Of a DNA stretch of 64,000 nucleotides, positions 53,209 to 62,083 are shown piece by piece (position 1 is the stretch's first letter; every line of letters begins with the position of its first letter). The notes under the pieces are model-generated. The model was given only the letters and a program-made list of their open reading frames with translations, was not told where the DNA came from and did no database searches. The stretch is from Desulfosarcina widdelii (GTDB taxonomy: Bacteria > Desulfobacterota > Desulfobacteria > Desulfobacterales > Desulfosarcinaceae). The translations under genes were made by a program, and so were the position numbers. The stretch lies in NCBI RefSeq assembly GCF_009688965.1, contig NZ_AP021875.1:4216001-4280000 (forward strand), given 5' to 3'.

Positions 53209-54135
53209 ATGACAGTCAAAGTGGCAAGCGAGTGGCTCAATTCCTGTTCAGGATGCGAAATTTCCATCGTGGACATGGGCGAGCGCCTGCTGGATGTGCT
53301 CAACCTGGTGGATTTTGTACACATGCCGGTCATCATGGATCACAAATATTTCGGCCAGACCGGCCAGGGCGGGCATGTGGAGATCCCCGAAGCCGATGTG
53401 GGCATCATCAGCGGCGGGATTCGCAATGAAGAGCACCTGGAAGTGGCCCGGGAGATGCGCAAAAAATGCGGAACAATCATCGCCTTGGGCACCTGTGCCA
53501 CCCATGGCGGCATTCCGGCCCTGTCCAATTCCTACACCAACCAGGATCTGCTGGACCGGTATTACAGCACCGAGTCAACCACACCGGCACAGGCCTTCCC
53601 CACGGACGGCATTCCCCCGCTTCTGGATTCCGCTTATGCCCTGGACGAAAAGATCAAGGTCGATATCTACCTGCCCGGCTGTCCGCCGCATCCGGATCAG
53701 ATATTCGGTGCCCTGGTCGCCCTGGTTGAAGGCAAGGCGCCGGTACTGCGGGGGAAAAGCGTTTGCGATACCTGCCCCACCATTCGAGAGGGCAAGGGCC
53801 AGTTGAAGCAGTTGCGCCGTTTTTTGCAGAAGCCCAAGTTTACCCCCGGAGAATCCATCGACAAAATGCGCTGCCTGCTGGAGCAGGGTATCCTTTGCAT
53901 GGGCCCGGTGACCCGGGCCGGCTGCGGCGGCGAAGGTGTCCACCCGCGCTGCATCTCCGCACGGGTGCCCTGCCGGGGCTGCTACGGTCCGGTGCGCCAT
54001 GAAGGCAATCAGCGTCTGGACATGCTCAATGCCCTGGCTTCCAACGGCATCGACATCCAATCCCTGCCGGAAAGTACTTCCCTGCTGCGCTTTTCAGGCG
54101 CGCATCAACTGCTGCGGCCCCAATCGGGGCGCTAA
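53209..54135 (+). CDS. mvhG: [NiFe] hydrogenase small subunit (MvhG type)
   Basis: The 308-residue protein lacks a Tat signal, so it is cytoplasmic. Cluster ligands are visible: C13-x2-C16 in SCSGCE, GTCATHGG, LPGCPPHPD, and C-terminal cysteines in GPVTRAGCGGEG and CRGCYG. It carries electrons from the Ni-Fe centre to MvhD. The start at ATG 53209 has GAAGGAAAA upstream. It lies 13 bp before mvhA. Confidence 0.93.
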   Translation: MTVKVASEWLNSCSGCEISIVDMGERLLDVLNLVDFVHMPVIMDHKYFGQTGQGGHVEIPEADVGIISGGIRNEEHLEVAREMRKKCGTIIALGTCATHGGIPALSNSYTNQDLLDRYYSTESTTPAQAFPTDGIPPLLDSAYALDEKIKVDIYLPGCPPHPDQIFGALVALVEGKAPVLRGKSVCDTCPTIREGKGQLKQLRRFLQKPKFTPGESIDKMRCLLEQGILCMGPVTRAGCGGEGVHPRCISARVPCRGCYGPVRHEGNQRLDMLNALASNGIDIQSLPESTSLLRFSGAHQLLRPQSGR

Positions 54136-54148
54136 GGAGGCTCGTTAA

Positions 54149-55597
54149 ATGGCAAAAACGATCAACATTGCACCGCTGACCCGGATCGAAGGCCACGCAT
54201 CCATCGCCATCCAGCTGGATGACGCCGGCAACGTCGCCGATTCCAAGGTGCACTTTCAATCCCTGCGCGGCTTTGAAAAATTCGTGGAAGGCAAACCAGC
54301 CGAGGAGCTGCCGCGCATCGTCAACCGCATCTGCGGCATCTGCCCCTGGCACCATCACCTGGCCGCCAACAAGGCCGTGGACCGCTGCTTCGGCGTCACG
54401 CCGCCGCCGGCAGGCCAGAAGCTGCGGGAACTGATGCAGACCATCGCCCATGCCGAGGACAAGCTGCTGCACTTTTTCTTTCTGGCCGCCGCCGATTTCG
54501 TGATCGGGCCGGATGCCGACTATGCCGTGCGCAATGTCATCGGTGTGGCCAAGGCCAATCCGGAATTGGCCCAGAAAGTGGTTCGGATGCGCTTCAAGGC
54601 CAAGATGATCCTGGAAAAATTCGCCGGCAAGGCGATCCACCCGGTGGCCGGGGTCACGGGCGGCTTTGCCAAGCCCATGCTGGAAGAGGATCGCAAGCAG
54701 ATGCTGGCAGACATGCAGGAGATCCTGGATTTCGCCCTGTACACCATCGACTTTGCCAAAACGCAGGTCTTTCCTCCCTATCTGGATACAGTCCAGACCC
54801 TGGGCGTTATCAAGACCGGTTTTCTGGGCACCGTGGACGATGACGGCGCCCTGAACCTGTACGACGGCAAACTGCGCCTGATGAAAGCCGACGGCAGCTA
54901 CACCGACTTCGATGTCCAGGACTACACCGATTACCTGGCCGAACAGGTGGTTCCCTGGTCCTATGGCAAGTTTCCCTATGCCCAAAGCTGGAACGAAGGC
55001 TTTTCCCTGGATCTGGACGAACCCAAAGGGATTTACCGGGCCAACTGCCTGGCGCGCATCAATGCGGCCGACAAAATGCCGACCCCAAAGGCCCAGGCGG
55101 AACTGGACGAATTCCGCTCAACATTCGGCCGACCGGCCCAGGCCACCCTGCTCTACCACTGGGCCCGGCTGATCGAGGAGGTCTACGCCTGCGAGCACGC
55201 CATCGAACTGCTCAATGATCCGGAAATTACCGATCCCGACGTCAGGTCCGAGGTTGTTCCGGGAGCCGGCCGGGGAGTCGGGTGTGTTGAAGCCCCGCGC
55301 GGAACCCTGATTCACGACTACTCCACAGACGCAAACGGCCTGATCACCCGGGCCAATATGATCGTGGGAACCACCCACAACCTGGGGCCCATCAACATGA
55401 GTGTGAACCAGGCGGCGCGCAGCCTGATTCACGAGGGAAATGTGGACGAGGGCATCCTCAACAAAATCGAAATGTCGGTACGCGCCTACGACCCATGAGT
55501 GAGCTGTGCAACCCATCGCCTGGACGGCGATCACGGCATCTCCATCACAATCAGCGACAGTAACGATCGGGTGGTCCGGTCCTGGCCGAACCCTTAG
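54149..55597 (+). CDS. mvhA: [NiFeSe] hydrogenase large subunit MvhA (in-frame UGA 55496)
   Basis: Reading through TGA 55496-55498 to the stop at 55595-55597 gives 482 residues. N-terminal Ni ligands are C62 and C65 in RICGICPWHHH. The C-terminal motif is YDP-U450-VSC453-ATH456, the standard DPCxxCxxH with Sec at the first ligand. The 26-residue tail after H456 is the propeptide expected for the protease at 47674. If TGA were a stop, the enzyme would lack both C-terminal ligands and could not bind nickel. AAGGAGG lies 8 nt before the ATG. Confidence 0.95.
55496..55531 (+). promoter_or_regulatory. UGA codon and SECIS hairpin of mvhA
   Basis: After TGA 55496-55498 and 16 nt, ATCGCC (55515-55520), loop TGGAC (55521-55525) and GGCGAT (55526-55531) form a perfect 6-bp stem. 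The distance and loop match the mvhD element exactly. Confidence 0.85.
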
Positions 55598-56084
55598 AAT
55601 CAAGGGGGTTCTCAAGGAACGGTCTTACCGGCCACGGACGGATGCTGCTTTAATGTCCGTGGAGGATCTGGATTCCTCCCGATTTATTTGTTCGTGTCCG
55701 TTTTAAAAAGGCCTGTTGGCCCTTTCCTGGATGGACACGAAAATTGGTCTCGCCGCCGCGGGTTTACTTTTCAGCAAACCAATCCTCCGCATGAACCTGC
55801 GGCGGCCGGGCCGGTAGAGGGGAGATTGGGGCCGTAGCGACGCAGACGCTTCGGCCCCAATCATCACCCGATCCCCTTAAGGCAACAGGGGGATCCATTC
55901 ATTTTGCCTGCAAACCCATGGCAGGGGTTCCTCACTGACCCCGTTTTCCGGACGGCACGGAAAACGGGGTCAACGTTTTTGGACGGCTTCGACCGGCACC
56001 TTCCTCTGAAGTAACGTTTTCCAGCAGGCTCTGGCCTTTCTATGCTGATAATTATCATGTATAGGCATTGATGACAGTTCAATC
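55598..56084. other. Intergenic region with nested hairpins after mvhA
   Basis: No gene is supported. Inverted repeats include CCACGGAC/GTCCGTGG (55632-55639/55655-55662), a nested pair TTCGTGTCC/GGACACGAA (55691-55699/55733-55741) around AAAGGCCtgttGGCC, and a strong stem GATTGGGGCCG/CGGCCCCAATC (55823-55861). None of these three has a T tract. They may stabilise the 3' end of the hdr-mvh mRNA or be remnants of repeats. Confidence 0.45.
55936..55980 (+). terminator. Likely rho-independent terminator of the hdr-mvh operon
   Basis: TGACCCCGTTTTCCG (55936-55950) pairs with CGGAAAACGGGGTCA (55958-55972) over 15 bp with a 7-nt loop. It is followed by ACGTTTTT. The T tract starts 3 nt after the stem. 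Confidence 0.72.
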
Positions 56085-56221
56085 TTGATGGTCTCGCAAA
56101 AAGTCGAAATTTTCATCTTTTCGTCATTCTGGCGTAGGCCGTAATCCATTAATATCAATGGGTTATGGATGCCGGATCAAGTCCGGCATGACGAATCTGG
56201 TACTTTTTACGAAGCCATCAA
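56085..56221. mobile_element. MITE-like repeat, copy 3
   Basis: A 137-bp block is bounded by TTGATGGTCTCGCAAAAAGT (from 56085) and ACTTTTTACGAAGCCATCAA (to 56221), imperfect inverted repeats of the same type as copies 1 and 2. The interior GGATGCCGGATCAAGTCCGGCATGACGA is nearly identical to copy 2. Confidence 0.6.
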
Positions 56222-56259
56222 CGTTTGTTCATCCATTTTTCGGATAAGCGGGGAAGGCC

Positions 56260-56955
56260 ATGAAAACCATCGGTTTGCTGGGTGGAATGAGTTGGGAAAG
56301 CACGCTGACCTATTACCAGGAAATCAATGCCGGCGTTAAGCAACAGCTTGGCGGGCTGCACTCCGCTCAGATCGTTCTTTACAGCGTCGATTTCGATCCC
56401 ATCGAAAAGCTTCAGCATCGCGGCGACTGGGAGGCAACCGCCCAAATCCTGTCAAACGCAGCCCGCAGCATCGAAGCCGCCGGCGCCGATTTCTTCCTGA
56501 TCTGTACCAATACCATGCACAAAGTGGCCGAACCAGTCCAGGCAGCCGTCAAAATCCCATTGCTGCACATCGCCGATGCCACGGCGACGGTGCTGCTGGA
56601 AAGCAAGATTCAGCGGGTAGGGTTGCTGGGCACGGCCTTTACCATGGAACAGGATTTCTACAAGGGGCGCCTGATGGACAAGTATGGCCTGGAAGTACTG
56701 ATTCCCGGCGAGGAGGACCGCCGCCTTGTCCACGAGGTGATCTACAAGGAGCTCTGCCTGGGCAAGATCAAACCGGAATCCAGACAGGCATATGTCGATA
56801 TCGTCGACGGCCTGGCCCAAAACGGAGCCGAGGCAGTGATTCTGGGCTGTACCGAGATCGGGCTGTTGATCAATCAGGCAGACACAACAGTAGCCCTATA
56901 TGACACGAGCCTCATCCATGCAGAAAAGGCAGTTGCGTTGGCGCTTGCCGAATAG
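56260..56955 (+). CDS. Aspartate/glutamate racemase family protein
   Basis: The 231-residue protein has the two catalytic cysteines of PLP-independent racemases, in ICTNTMHK (near 86-93) and ILGCTEIGLL (near 195-204), and GLLGGMSWEST at the start. It resembles aspartate racemase or the YgeA broad-specificity racemase rather than MurI. GGGGAAGG lies upstream of the ATG. It stands alone between a MITE and a terminator. The amino acid substrate is unknown. Confidence 0.86.
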   Translation: MKTIGLLGGMSWESTLTYYQEINAGVKQQLGGLHSAQIVLYSVDFDPIEKLQHRGDWEATAQILSNAARSIEAAGADFFLICTNTMHKVAEPVQAAVKIPLLHIADATATVLLESKIQRVGLLGTAFTMEQDFYKGRLMDKYGLEVLIPGEEDRRLVHEVIYKELCLGKIKPESRQAYVDIVDGLAQNGAEAVILGCTEIGLLINQADTTVALYDTSLIHAEKAVALALAE

Positions 56956-56972
56956 CCACGATTTTTCCCCGC

Positions 56973-56998
56973 AAGGGCAGGCGGCGCCTGCCCTTTTC
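56973..56998 (+). terminator. Rho-independent terminator
   Basis: AAGGGCAGGC (56973-56982), loop GGC, and GCCTGCCCTT (56986-56995) form a perfect 10-bp stem running into TTTTC, just after the racemase gene. Confidence 0.85.
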
Positions 56999-57142
56999 TA
57001 TTATTCAGCAGCAGACGATCCATAAACGCCTCCGCTTTTTCACCTGCTTTTCACACAACCTTCATCGGCATTTCACCCACCCCGGGCAGGATGCATCCGA
57101 AAACGGATTCGTTTCGGCGGCAACCGATCAAACGGGAGGTGG

Positions 57143-59137
57143 ATGATGCGCAAGGCATTGATTTTTCTGTTCATGGTTCTGACAGCGGTATGGGGCAGCT
57201 TTCAAACGGCGGAAGCACAAACGGACGGCAAACACCTGTCGCCCTATTTTTTCGTTGAGAGCGGCGGGGAGGGGGAGGAGCAATTTCCCCTGAAATCCAC
57301 GGCAGTGAAAGCGGTGATCAGCGGGGTGGTGGCCGATGTGACCGTGACCCAGACCTATGCCAATACGGGCACCGGGCCCATCAACGCCCGTTATGTGTTT
57401 CCGGCCGGCACGCGGGCGGCGGTCCACGGCATGCGCATGAACGTGGGCGATGAGATCATCGAGGCCCGCATCAAGGCGTGTGAGGAGGCCCGCAAAACCT
57501 TTGCTGACGCCAAGGCCAAAGGCAAGCGCGCCTCGCTGCTGGAGCAGCAGCGGCCCAATGTCTTCTCCATGGACGTGGCCAATATCATGCCCGGCGAAGC
57601 CATCGCCGTCGAGCTGCACTACAGCGAATTGCTGGTGCCCGAGGAGGGCAAGTACCAATTCGTCTACCCCACGGTGGTCGGGCCGCGCTATTCGACCATC
57701 CCCGAAGCCGGCGCCGACGATCATCATCAATGGCTGAGCAATCCCTACCTGACCGAAAGTCAAGCGCCCACCAGCACCTTCGACATCCAGGTCTCCATCG
57801 CCGGAGGCCTGCCCATCCAGCAGGTGGCCTGTCCGTCGCACGCCACCGATGTGGCCTGGGCCGGCCCGTCCCGGGCGCAAATCACCCTGGCGTCCGGTGA
57901 AGCCCACGGCGGCAACCGGGACTTCATTCTGGACTACCGTCTCAGCGGCGACCGCATCCATTCCGGATTGCTGCTCCACGAAGGGGAGACGGAGAACTTC
58001 TTCATGCTCATGGTCCAGCCCCCCGCCCGCATGATGCCGGAGGCCATGCCGCCCAGGGAATATATTTTCGTGCTGGACGTCTCCGGTTCCATGCACGGTT
58101 TCCCGCTGGACACGGCTAAATTGCTGATGAAGGACCTGCTGGATAGCCTGCGTCCCGAGGATCGCTTCAATGTGATCCTCTTCGCCGGTGCGGCGCAGCT
58201 TTTTGCCCCCCGCTCCATTGCGGCCGATCCGGGCCAGGTACAGGCTGCCGTCCAATTCATCGACAGCCGGCAAGGCGGCGGGGGCACCGAACTGGCCCGG
58301 GCGCTTGAGACCGGCCTGGCCCTGCCCCACGATGAGGGCATTGCCCGCACCATGGTCGTGGTCACCGACGGATATATCGCCGCGGAAAAACCGCTGTTCG
58401 GCCTGATCGCCGATCAGGTGGGCAACTGCAACCTCTTTGCCTTCGGCATCGGCAGCAGTGTCAACCGTCATCTGATCGAGGGGCTGGCCCGTGCCGGCCA
58501 GGGTGAACCCTTCGTGGTCACCGAATCCCGTGACGCCGCAGCAGCTGCCGTCCGGTTCCGGCGTTATATCGATGCGCCGCTGCTCACGGATATCAAAATT
58601 GATATCGACGGGTTCGACGCCTACGACGTGGAACCGCTGCGACAGGCCGACCTTTTCGCCCAGCGGCCCCTGATCGTCAGCGGCAAGTGGCGCGGGGCGC
58701 CCGCAGGCACCATCGCCATCAGGGGCACCACCGGCGGCGGGCCGCATACGGAGGCGTTCGAGGTCTCGGCTGCCGCGCCGTCGGACGACAACCGCGCACT
58801 GCCCTTTCTGTGGGCTCGCCAGCGACTGGAGCGCCTCAGCGACGTTGCGGCGGAGGAAAACGACAAAGAGATTCAAGAACTGGTGACCCGCATCGGGCTG
58901 ACTTACAAGATGCTCACGGCCTACACCAGTTTCGTCGCGGTCCACGAAAGAGTGGACAACACCGACGCGGCGGCCAGGGACGTGACGCAACCGCTGCCCC
59001 TGCCCCTGCATGTGTCCAATTTAGCCGTGGGTGCCCGCAACGTCCCCGAGCCGGGACTGGGACTTCTGATGGTGGCGGTGTTGCTGCCCGGACTATGGAT
59101 CTTCTGGCGGCGGCACAGATCTGCCGACCATTGCTGA
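57143..59137 (+). CDS. VIT and von Willebrand A domain protein with PEP-CTERM-like sorting signal
   Basis: The 664-residue protein has a signal peptide (about 1-25, ending TAEAQ), a VIT domain (about 45-170), a vWA domain with the MIDAS motif DVSGS (D312, S314, S316), and at the C-terminus VPEPGLGLLMVAVLLPGLWIFWRRHR (634 onward in shortened form: VPEP, a membrane helix, then a basic cluster). That tripartite end is a PEP-CTERM signal cut by exosortase. An exosortase gene follows directly. The protein is probably exported, processed and used in adhesion or surface matrix. GGGAGG precedes the ATG pair. Confidence 0.88.
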   Translation: MMRKALIFLFMVLTAVWGSFQTAEAQTDGKHLSPYFFVESGGEGEEQFPLKSTAVKAVISGVVADVTVTQTYANTGTGPINARYVFPAGTRAAVHGMRMNVGDEIIEARIKACEEARKTFADAKAKGKRASLLEQQRPNVFSMDVANIMPGEAIAVELHYSELLVPEEGKYQFVYPTVVGPRYSTIPEAGADDHHQWLSNPYLTESQAPTSTFDIQVSIAGGLPIQQVACPSHATDVAWAGPSRAQITLASGEAHGGNRDFILDYRLSGDRIHSGLLLHEGETENFFMLMVQPPARMMPEAMPPREYIFVLDVSGSMHGFPLDTAKLLMKDLLDSLRPEDRFNVILFAGAAQLFAPRSIAADPGQVQAAVQFIDSRQGGGGTELARALETGLALPHDEGIARTMVVVTDGYIAAEKPLFGLIADQVGNCNLFAFGIGSSVNRHLIEGLARAGQGEPFVVTESRDAAAAAVRFRRYIDAPLLTDIKIDIDGFDAYDVEPLRQADLFAQRPLIVSGKWRGAPAGTIAIRGTTGGGPHTEAFEVSAAAPSDDNRALPFLWARQRLERLSDVAAEENDKEIQELVTRIGLTYKMLTAYTSFVAVHERVDNTDAAARDVTQPLPLPLHVSNLAVGARNVPEPGLGLLMVAVLLPGLWIFWRRHRSADHC

Positions 59138-59165
59138 CTCACCGATGACGATCAAGGCGCATACC

Positions 59166-59960
59166 ATGGACATCACGACCCACACAAGTCAAATGGAAAT
59201 CACCGCCGTTCACGAACGCATCAACCGTTTGCTGGCCGCAGCAGCGGCCGCCCTGCTCATGCTGGTACTCAAGCGCCATTACAGTCTGGCCGTGGCCGAA
59301 GATCTGCTCTGGATTCTGGCCCCCACCGCTCGGCTGACCGCGTGGGTCGGCGGTGTGCAACCGGTGTGGGAAGCCGGTGTCGGGTACGCCGATTTCGGCC
59401 GGGGGATCGTCATTGCGCCGGCCTGCGCCGGAGTCAATTTCATGATCATGGCCTTCGGACTGGCGACTTTCTTCGGGCTCGGACGGCTGCGACGCTTCGC
59501 CGGCCTGCTCGCCTGGCTGGTGTTTTCATTTGCCGCCGCCTATCTGGCCGCCCTGGGGGTCAACACCCTGCGCATCGTTCTCTCCACGGCGCTTTACCGG
59601 GCGGATATCTATTCGGCCTGGCTCACCCCGGACGCCCTGCACCGCGTCGCCGGCGTCTGGATCTATCTGGGCGGTCTGGGGTTGTTTTTTAGGGGACTGC
59701 AGCCCATAATGAACCGATTCGCAAACCGCTTCGACCCGGCACGCCGATCTTTCGACGCCATTCGGTCCCCCTGGCTGCCCTTGGGGTGGTACCTTCTCGG
59801 TGCCGTGGGGGTGCCGGCGGTTAATCGGCTCTTCAAAGCGCCGCCGTCTGACTTCGGCATCCATTGTCTGATGGTGTTGGCGGCCGCCATGGTTCTGTGG
59901 GGCGGCGGTCTGCTGGCAAAGGTTCTCATTGCCCGGTACATTGCGACAGGAATGCGTTAA
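59166..59960 (+). CDS. Exosortase-family transpeptidase
   Basis: The 264-residue protein has about seven membrane helices and the exosortase catalytic triad region: Cys87 in APACAGVNF, the Arg in NTLRIVLSTALY, and the His in ALHRVAGVWIYL. Exosortases recognise PEP-CTERM signals. The neighbour ending in VPEPG is the obvious substrate, a one-enzyme one-target pair. The compact size is like exosortase K, but I cannot assign the subtype by eye. AAGGCG lies before ATG 59166; an ATG at 59145 has no site. Its last bases abut the response regulator. Confidence 0.85.
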   Translation: MDITTHTSQMEITAVHERINRLLAAAAAALLMLVLKRHYSLAVAEDLLWILAPTARLTAWVGGVQPVWEAGVGYADFGRGIVIAPACAGVNFMIMAFGLATFFGLGRLRRFAGLLAWLVFSFAAAYLAALGVNTLRIVLSTALYRADIYSAWLTPDALHRVAGVWIYLGGLGLFFRGLQPIMNRFANRFDPARRSFDAIRSPWLPLGWYLLGAVGVPAVNRLFKAPPSDFGIHCLMVLAAAMVLWGGGLLAKVLIARYIATGMR

Positions 59961-60650
59961 ATGGCCAAGATACTGATCGTGGAGGATGAACCGGCTATCG
60001 CCGATACCATCCAGTATGCCCTGGAGACCGAAGGCTTTACGCCGCTGATGGCTCCTACGGGGCAGGAAGCACTGGAACAGATGGCGGTGCATGCCGTCGA
60101 TCTGGTAATTTTGGACATCGGCCTGCCGGACATCAACGGCTTCGAGCTGTGCAAACGGATCCGCCACCACAGCGCCCTGCCGATCATTTTTCTCACAGCC
60201 CGCAGCGAGGAGGTGGACAGGGTGGTGGGGCTGGAGATCGGCGGGGACGACTACGTGGTCAAACCGTTCAGCCCGCGGGAACTCACCGCCCGGGTCAAGG
60301 CGGTCCTGCGCCGTACCCGCTCGGACGCCCCTGCCCTGTCGTCGGCACAGACGGTCTGGGCCGTTGACGAGGCCAGGCGCCGTATCCAATACTTCGGCTG
60401 CCGGCTGAAACTCTCGCGGACCGAATTCGACCTGTTGCGGATCCTGATCCGTCGGCCGGGCCTGGTGTTTACCCGCGAGCAACTCATGGCCGCCGTGTGG
60501 GACGAACCCGAAGCCAGTATGGACCGTACGGTGGATGCGCACATCAAGAACCTGCGCGCCAAGCTCAAAGGTGTCAAGGCGGATCTCGACCCCATCGTCA
60601 CCCATCGCGGCACCGGCTACGCCCTGAAGGAAAATATCACCCCGTCATGA
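59961..60650 (+). CDS. OmpR-family response regulator (CreB-like)
   Basis: The 229-residue protein has a receiver domain (phospho-acceptor Asp in VILDIGLP near residue 52, acidic pocket VEDEP, Lys in VVKPFSP) and a winged-helix output domain (FTREQLMAAVWDEP, RTVDAHIKNLRAKL). It resembles CreB. It is directly downstream of the exosortase and overlaps the sensor gene by ATGA, so the two-component pair may control the surface-protein operon. Confidence 0.92.
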   Translation: MAKILIVEDEPAIADTIQYALETEGFTPLMAPTGQEALEQMAVHAVDLVILDIGLPDINGFELCKRIRHHSALPIIFLTARSEEVDRVVGLEIGGDDYVVKPFSPRELTARVKAVLRRTRSDAPALSSAQTVWAVDEARRRIQYFGCRLKLSRTEFDLLRILIRRPGLVFTREQLMAAVWDEPEASMDRTVDAHIKNLRAKLKGVKADLDPIVTHRGTGYALKENITPS

Positions 60651-62083
60651 AACTCGGACTGCGCATTTTCGGCTGCTACCTGGTCATTTTCTGCATCTGT
60701 TTCGCCGTCCCGGTGGGTTGGATGCTGGATACGCTGCGCACCCGCTATCTGGAAGGGGTGGAGGACCCCCTGGTGGACCAGGCCCATATCCTGGCCGGCG
60801 TGGTGGGTCGCATGATGGCCGACGGCCGTTTCGATGCGGCCCGCTTTTATGAGACCTTCGATGCCGTCTACAACCGGCCCCTGGACGTGCGCATCTATCA
60901 TCTCGCCAAGACCGTCGTGGACCCGGTGGTCTACATCACCGATGCCAAGGGAAGGGTGCTCTTTCATTCACGTGATCCCGGACAGGTCGGTGCCGACTAC
61001 CGCCGCTGGCGGGACGTCAGCCTGACCCTCGACGGGGCTTACGGTGCGCGCACCACTTTGGCCGACCCGAACGATCCGACCTCCTCGATGCTCATCGTGG
61101 CCGCGCCGATCATGGTCGACGGCACGCTTGCAGGCGTGCTGAGCGTCGGTAAGCCGACCACCAACATCAACAGCTTCCTGGAGCATGCCAAACCGCGGAT
61201 GATCCAGGTGGCTGTTTTTGCCGTTGTCATGGCCGTGGCACTGGGCTACCTGGTCGCCCTGTGGATCACGCGGCCCATCAAACGCATGACCGACTACGCC
61301 CACGCCGTGTCCGACGGCCGTCCCGCCGTTTTCCCGCGGCTGGACCGCACCGAAATCGGCATCATGGGCCGGGCCTTGCAGAAGATGCAGGCAACCCTGG
61401 AGGGCAAGGCCTACGTGGAGCGCTACGTGCAGCAGTTGACCCACGAACTGAAGAGCCCGCTGTCCGCCATCCGCGCCTCGGCTGAACTCCTGGAGGAGGA
61501 GGTTCCCCCCGAACGGCGACGACGTTTTCTGACTCACATCCACACCGAGGCCGGCCGGATCAGCGACATTGTCGAGCGCATGCTCACCCTGTCGGCACTG
61601 GAGAACCAGCCGCAGCTCGACCGGCGCGAAAAGGTCGATCTCTCCAGTCTGGTGCGCGACGTGATCGAAAGCAAACAGCCCATGATCATGGCCCGGAACA
61701 TCTCCGTATCTGTCGATATCGACGAAACGACACGGGTCGTCGGCGACGCCTTCTGGCTGCGCCAGGCCGTGGCCAACCTGGTCCAGAACGCCATCGACTT
61801 CAGCCGGTCCGGAGGAGAAATCGCCATTCGTTCGGCATCCGACGACCATGCCGTGCAGCTTTGCATCGAAGACAGCGGCGCAACCATCCCCGCCTACGCC
61901 CTGAAGAAGATTTTCGACAAGTTCTATTCTTTGAAGCGCCCCGACAGCGGCCGCAAAAGTACCGGCCTGGGACTCAATCTGGTCCGGCAGGTGGCGGCCC
62001 TGCACGGCGGAGAGATCACCTTGCAAAACTGCTCGTCCGTTGGCGTTCGTGCCGTGCTGACGCTGCCGACAAAGCGCCGCTGA
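60647..62083 (+). CDS. Membrane sensor histidine kinase (CreC-like)
   Basis: The 478-residue protein has an N-terminal helix (about 5-25), a periplasmic dCache-like region, a second helix (about 185-205), HAMP, the phospho-acceptor His in QLTHELKSPLSAIR, and an ATPase domain with NLVQNAID and STGLGLNLVRQ. The resemblance is to CreC. The last base of its stop is the first base of the downstream hydrolase start. The signal is unknown. Confidence 0.9.
   Translation: MKLGLRIFGCYLVIFCICFAVPVGWMLDTLRTRYLEGVEDPLVDQAHILAGVVGRMMADGRFDAARFYETFDAVYNRPLDVRIYHLAKTVVDPVVYITDAKGRVLFHSRDPGQVGADYRRWRDVSLTLDGAYGARTTLADPNDPTSSMLIVAAPIMVDGTLAGVLSVGKPTTNINSFLEHAKPRMIQVAVFAVVMAVALGYLVALWITRPIKRMTDYAHAVSDGRPAVFPRLDRTEIGIMGRALQKMQATLEGKAYVERYVQQLTHELKSPLSAIRASAELLEEEVPPERRRRFLTHIHTEAGRISDIVERMLTLSALENQPQLDRREKVDLSSLVRDVIESKQPMIMARNISVSVDIDETTRVVGDAFWLRQAVANLVQNAIDFSRSGGEIAIRSASDDHAVQLCIEDSGATIPAYALKKIFDKFYSLKRPDSGRKSTGLGLNLVRQVAALHGGEITLQNCSSVGVRAVLTLPTKRR

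Noticed and set aside
55496-55498. mvhA ending at this TGA as a truncated large subunit
   Set aside because: The codon falls on the first cysteine of DPCxxCxxH and the next codons give the second Cys, the His and a cleavable tail.
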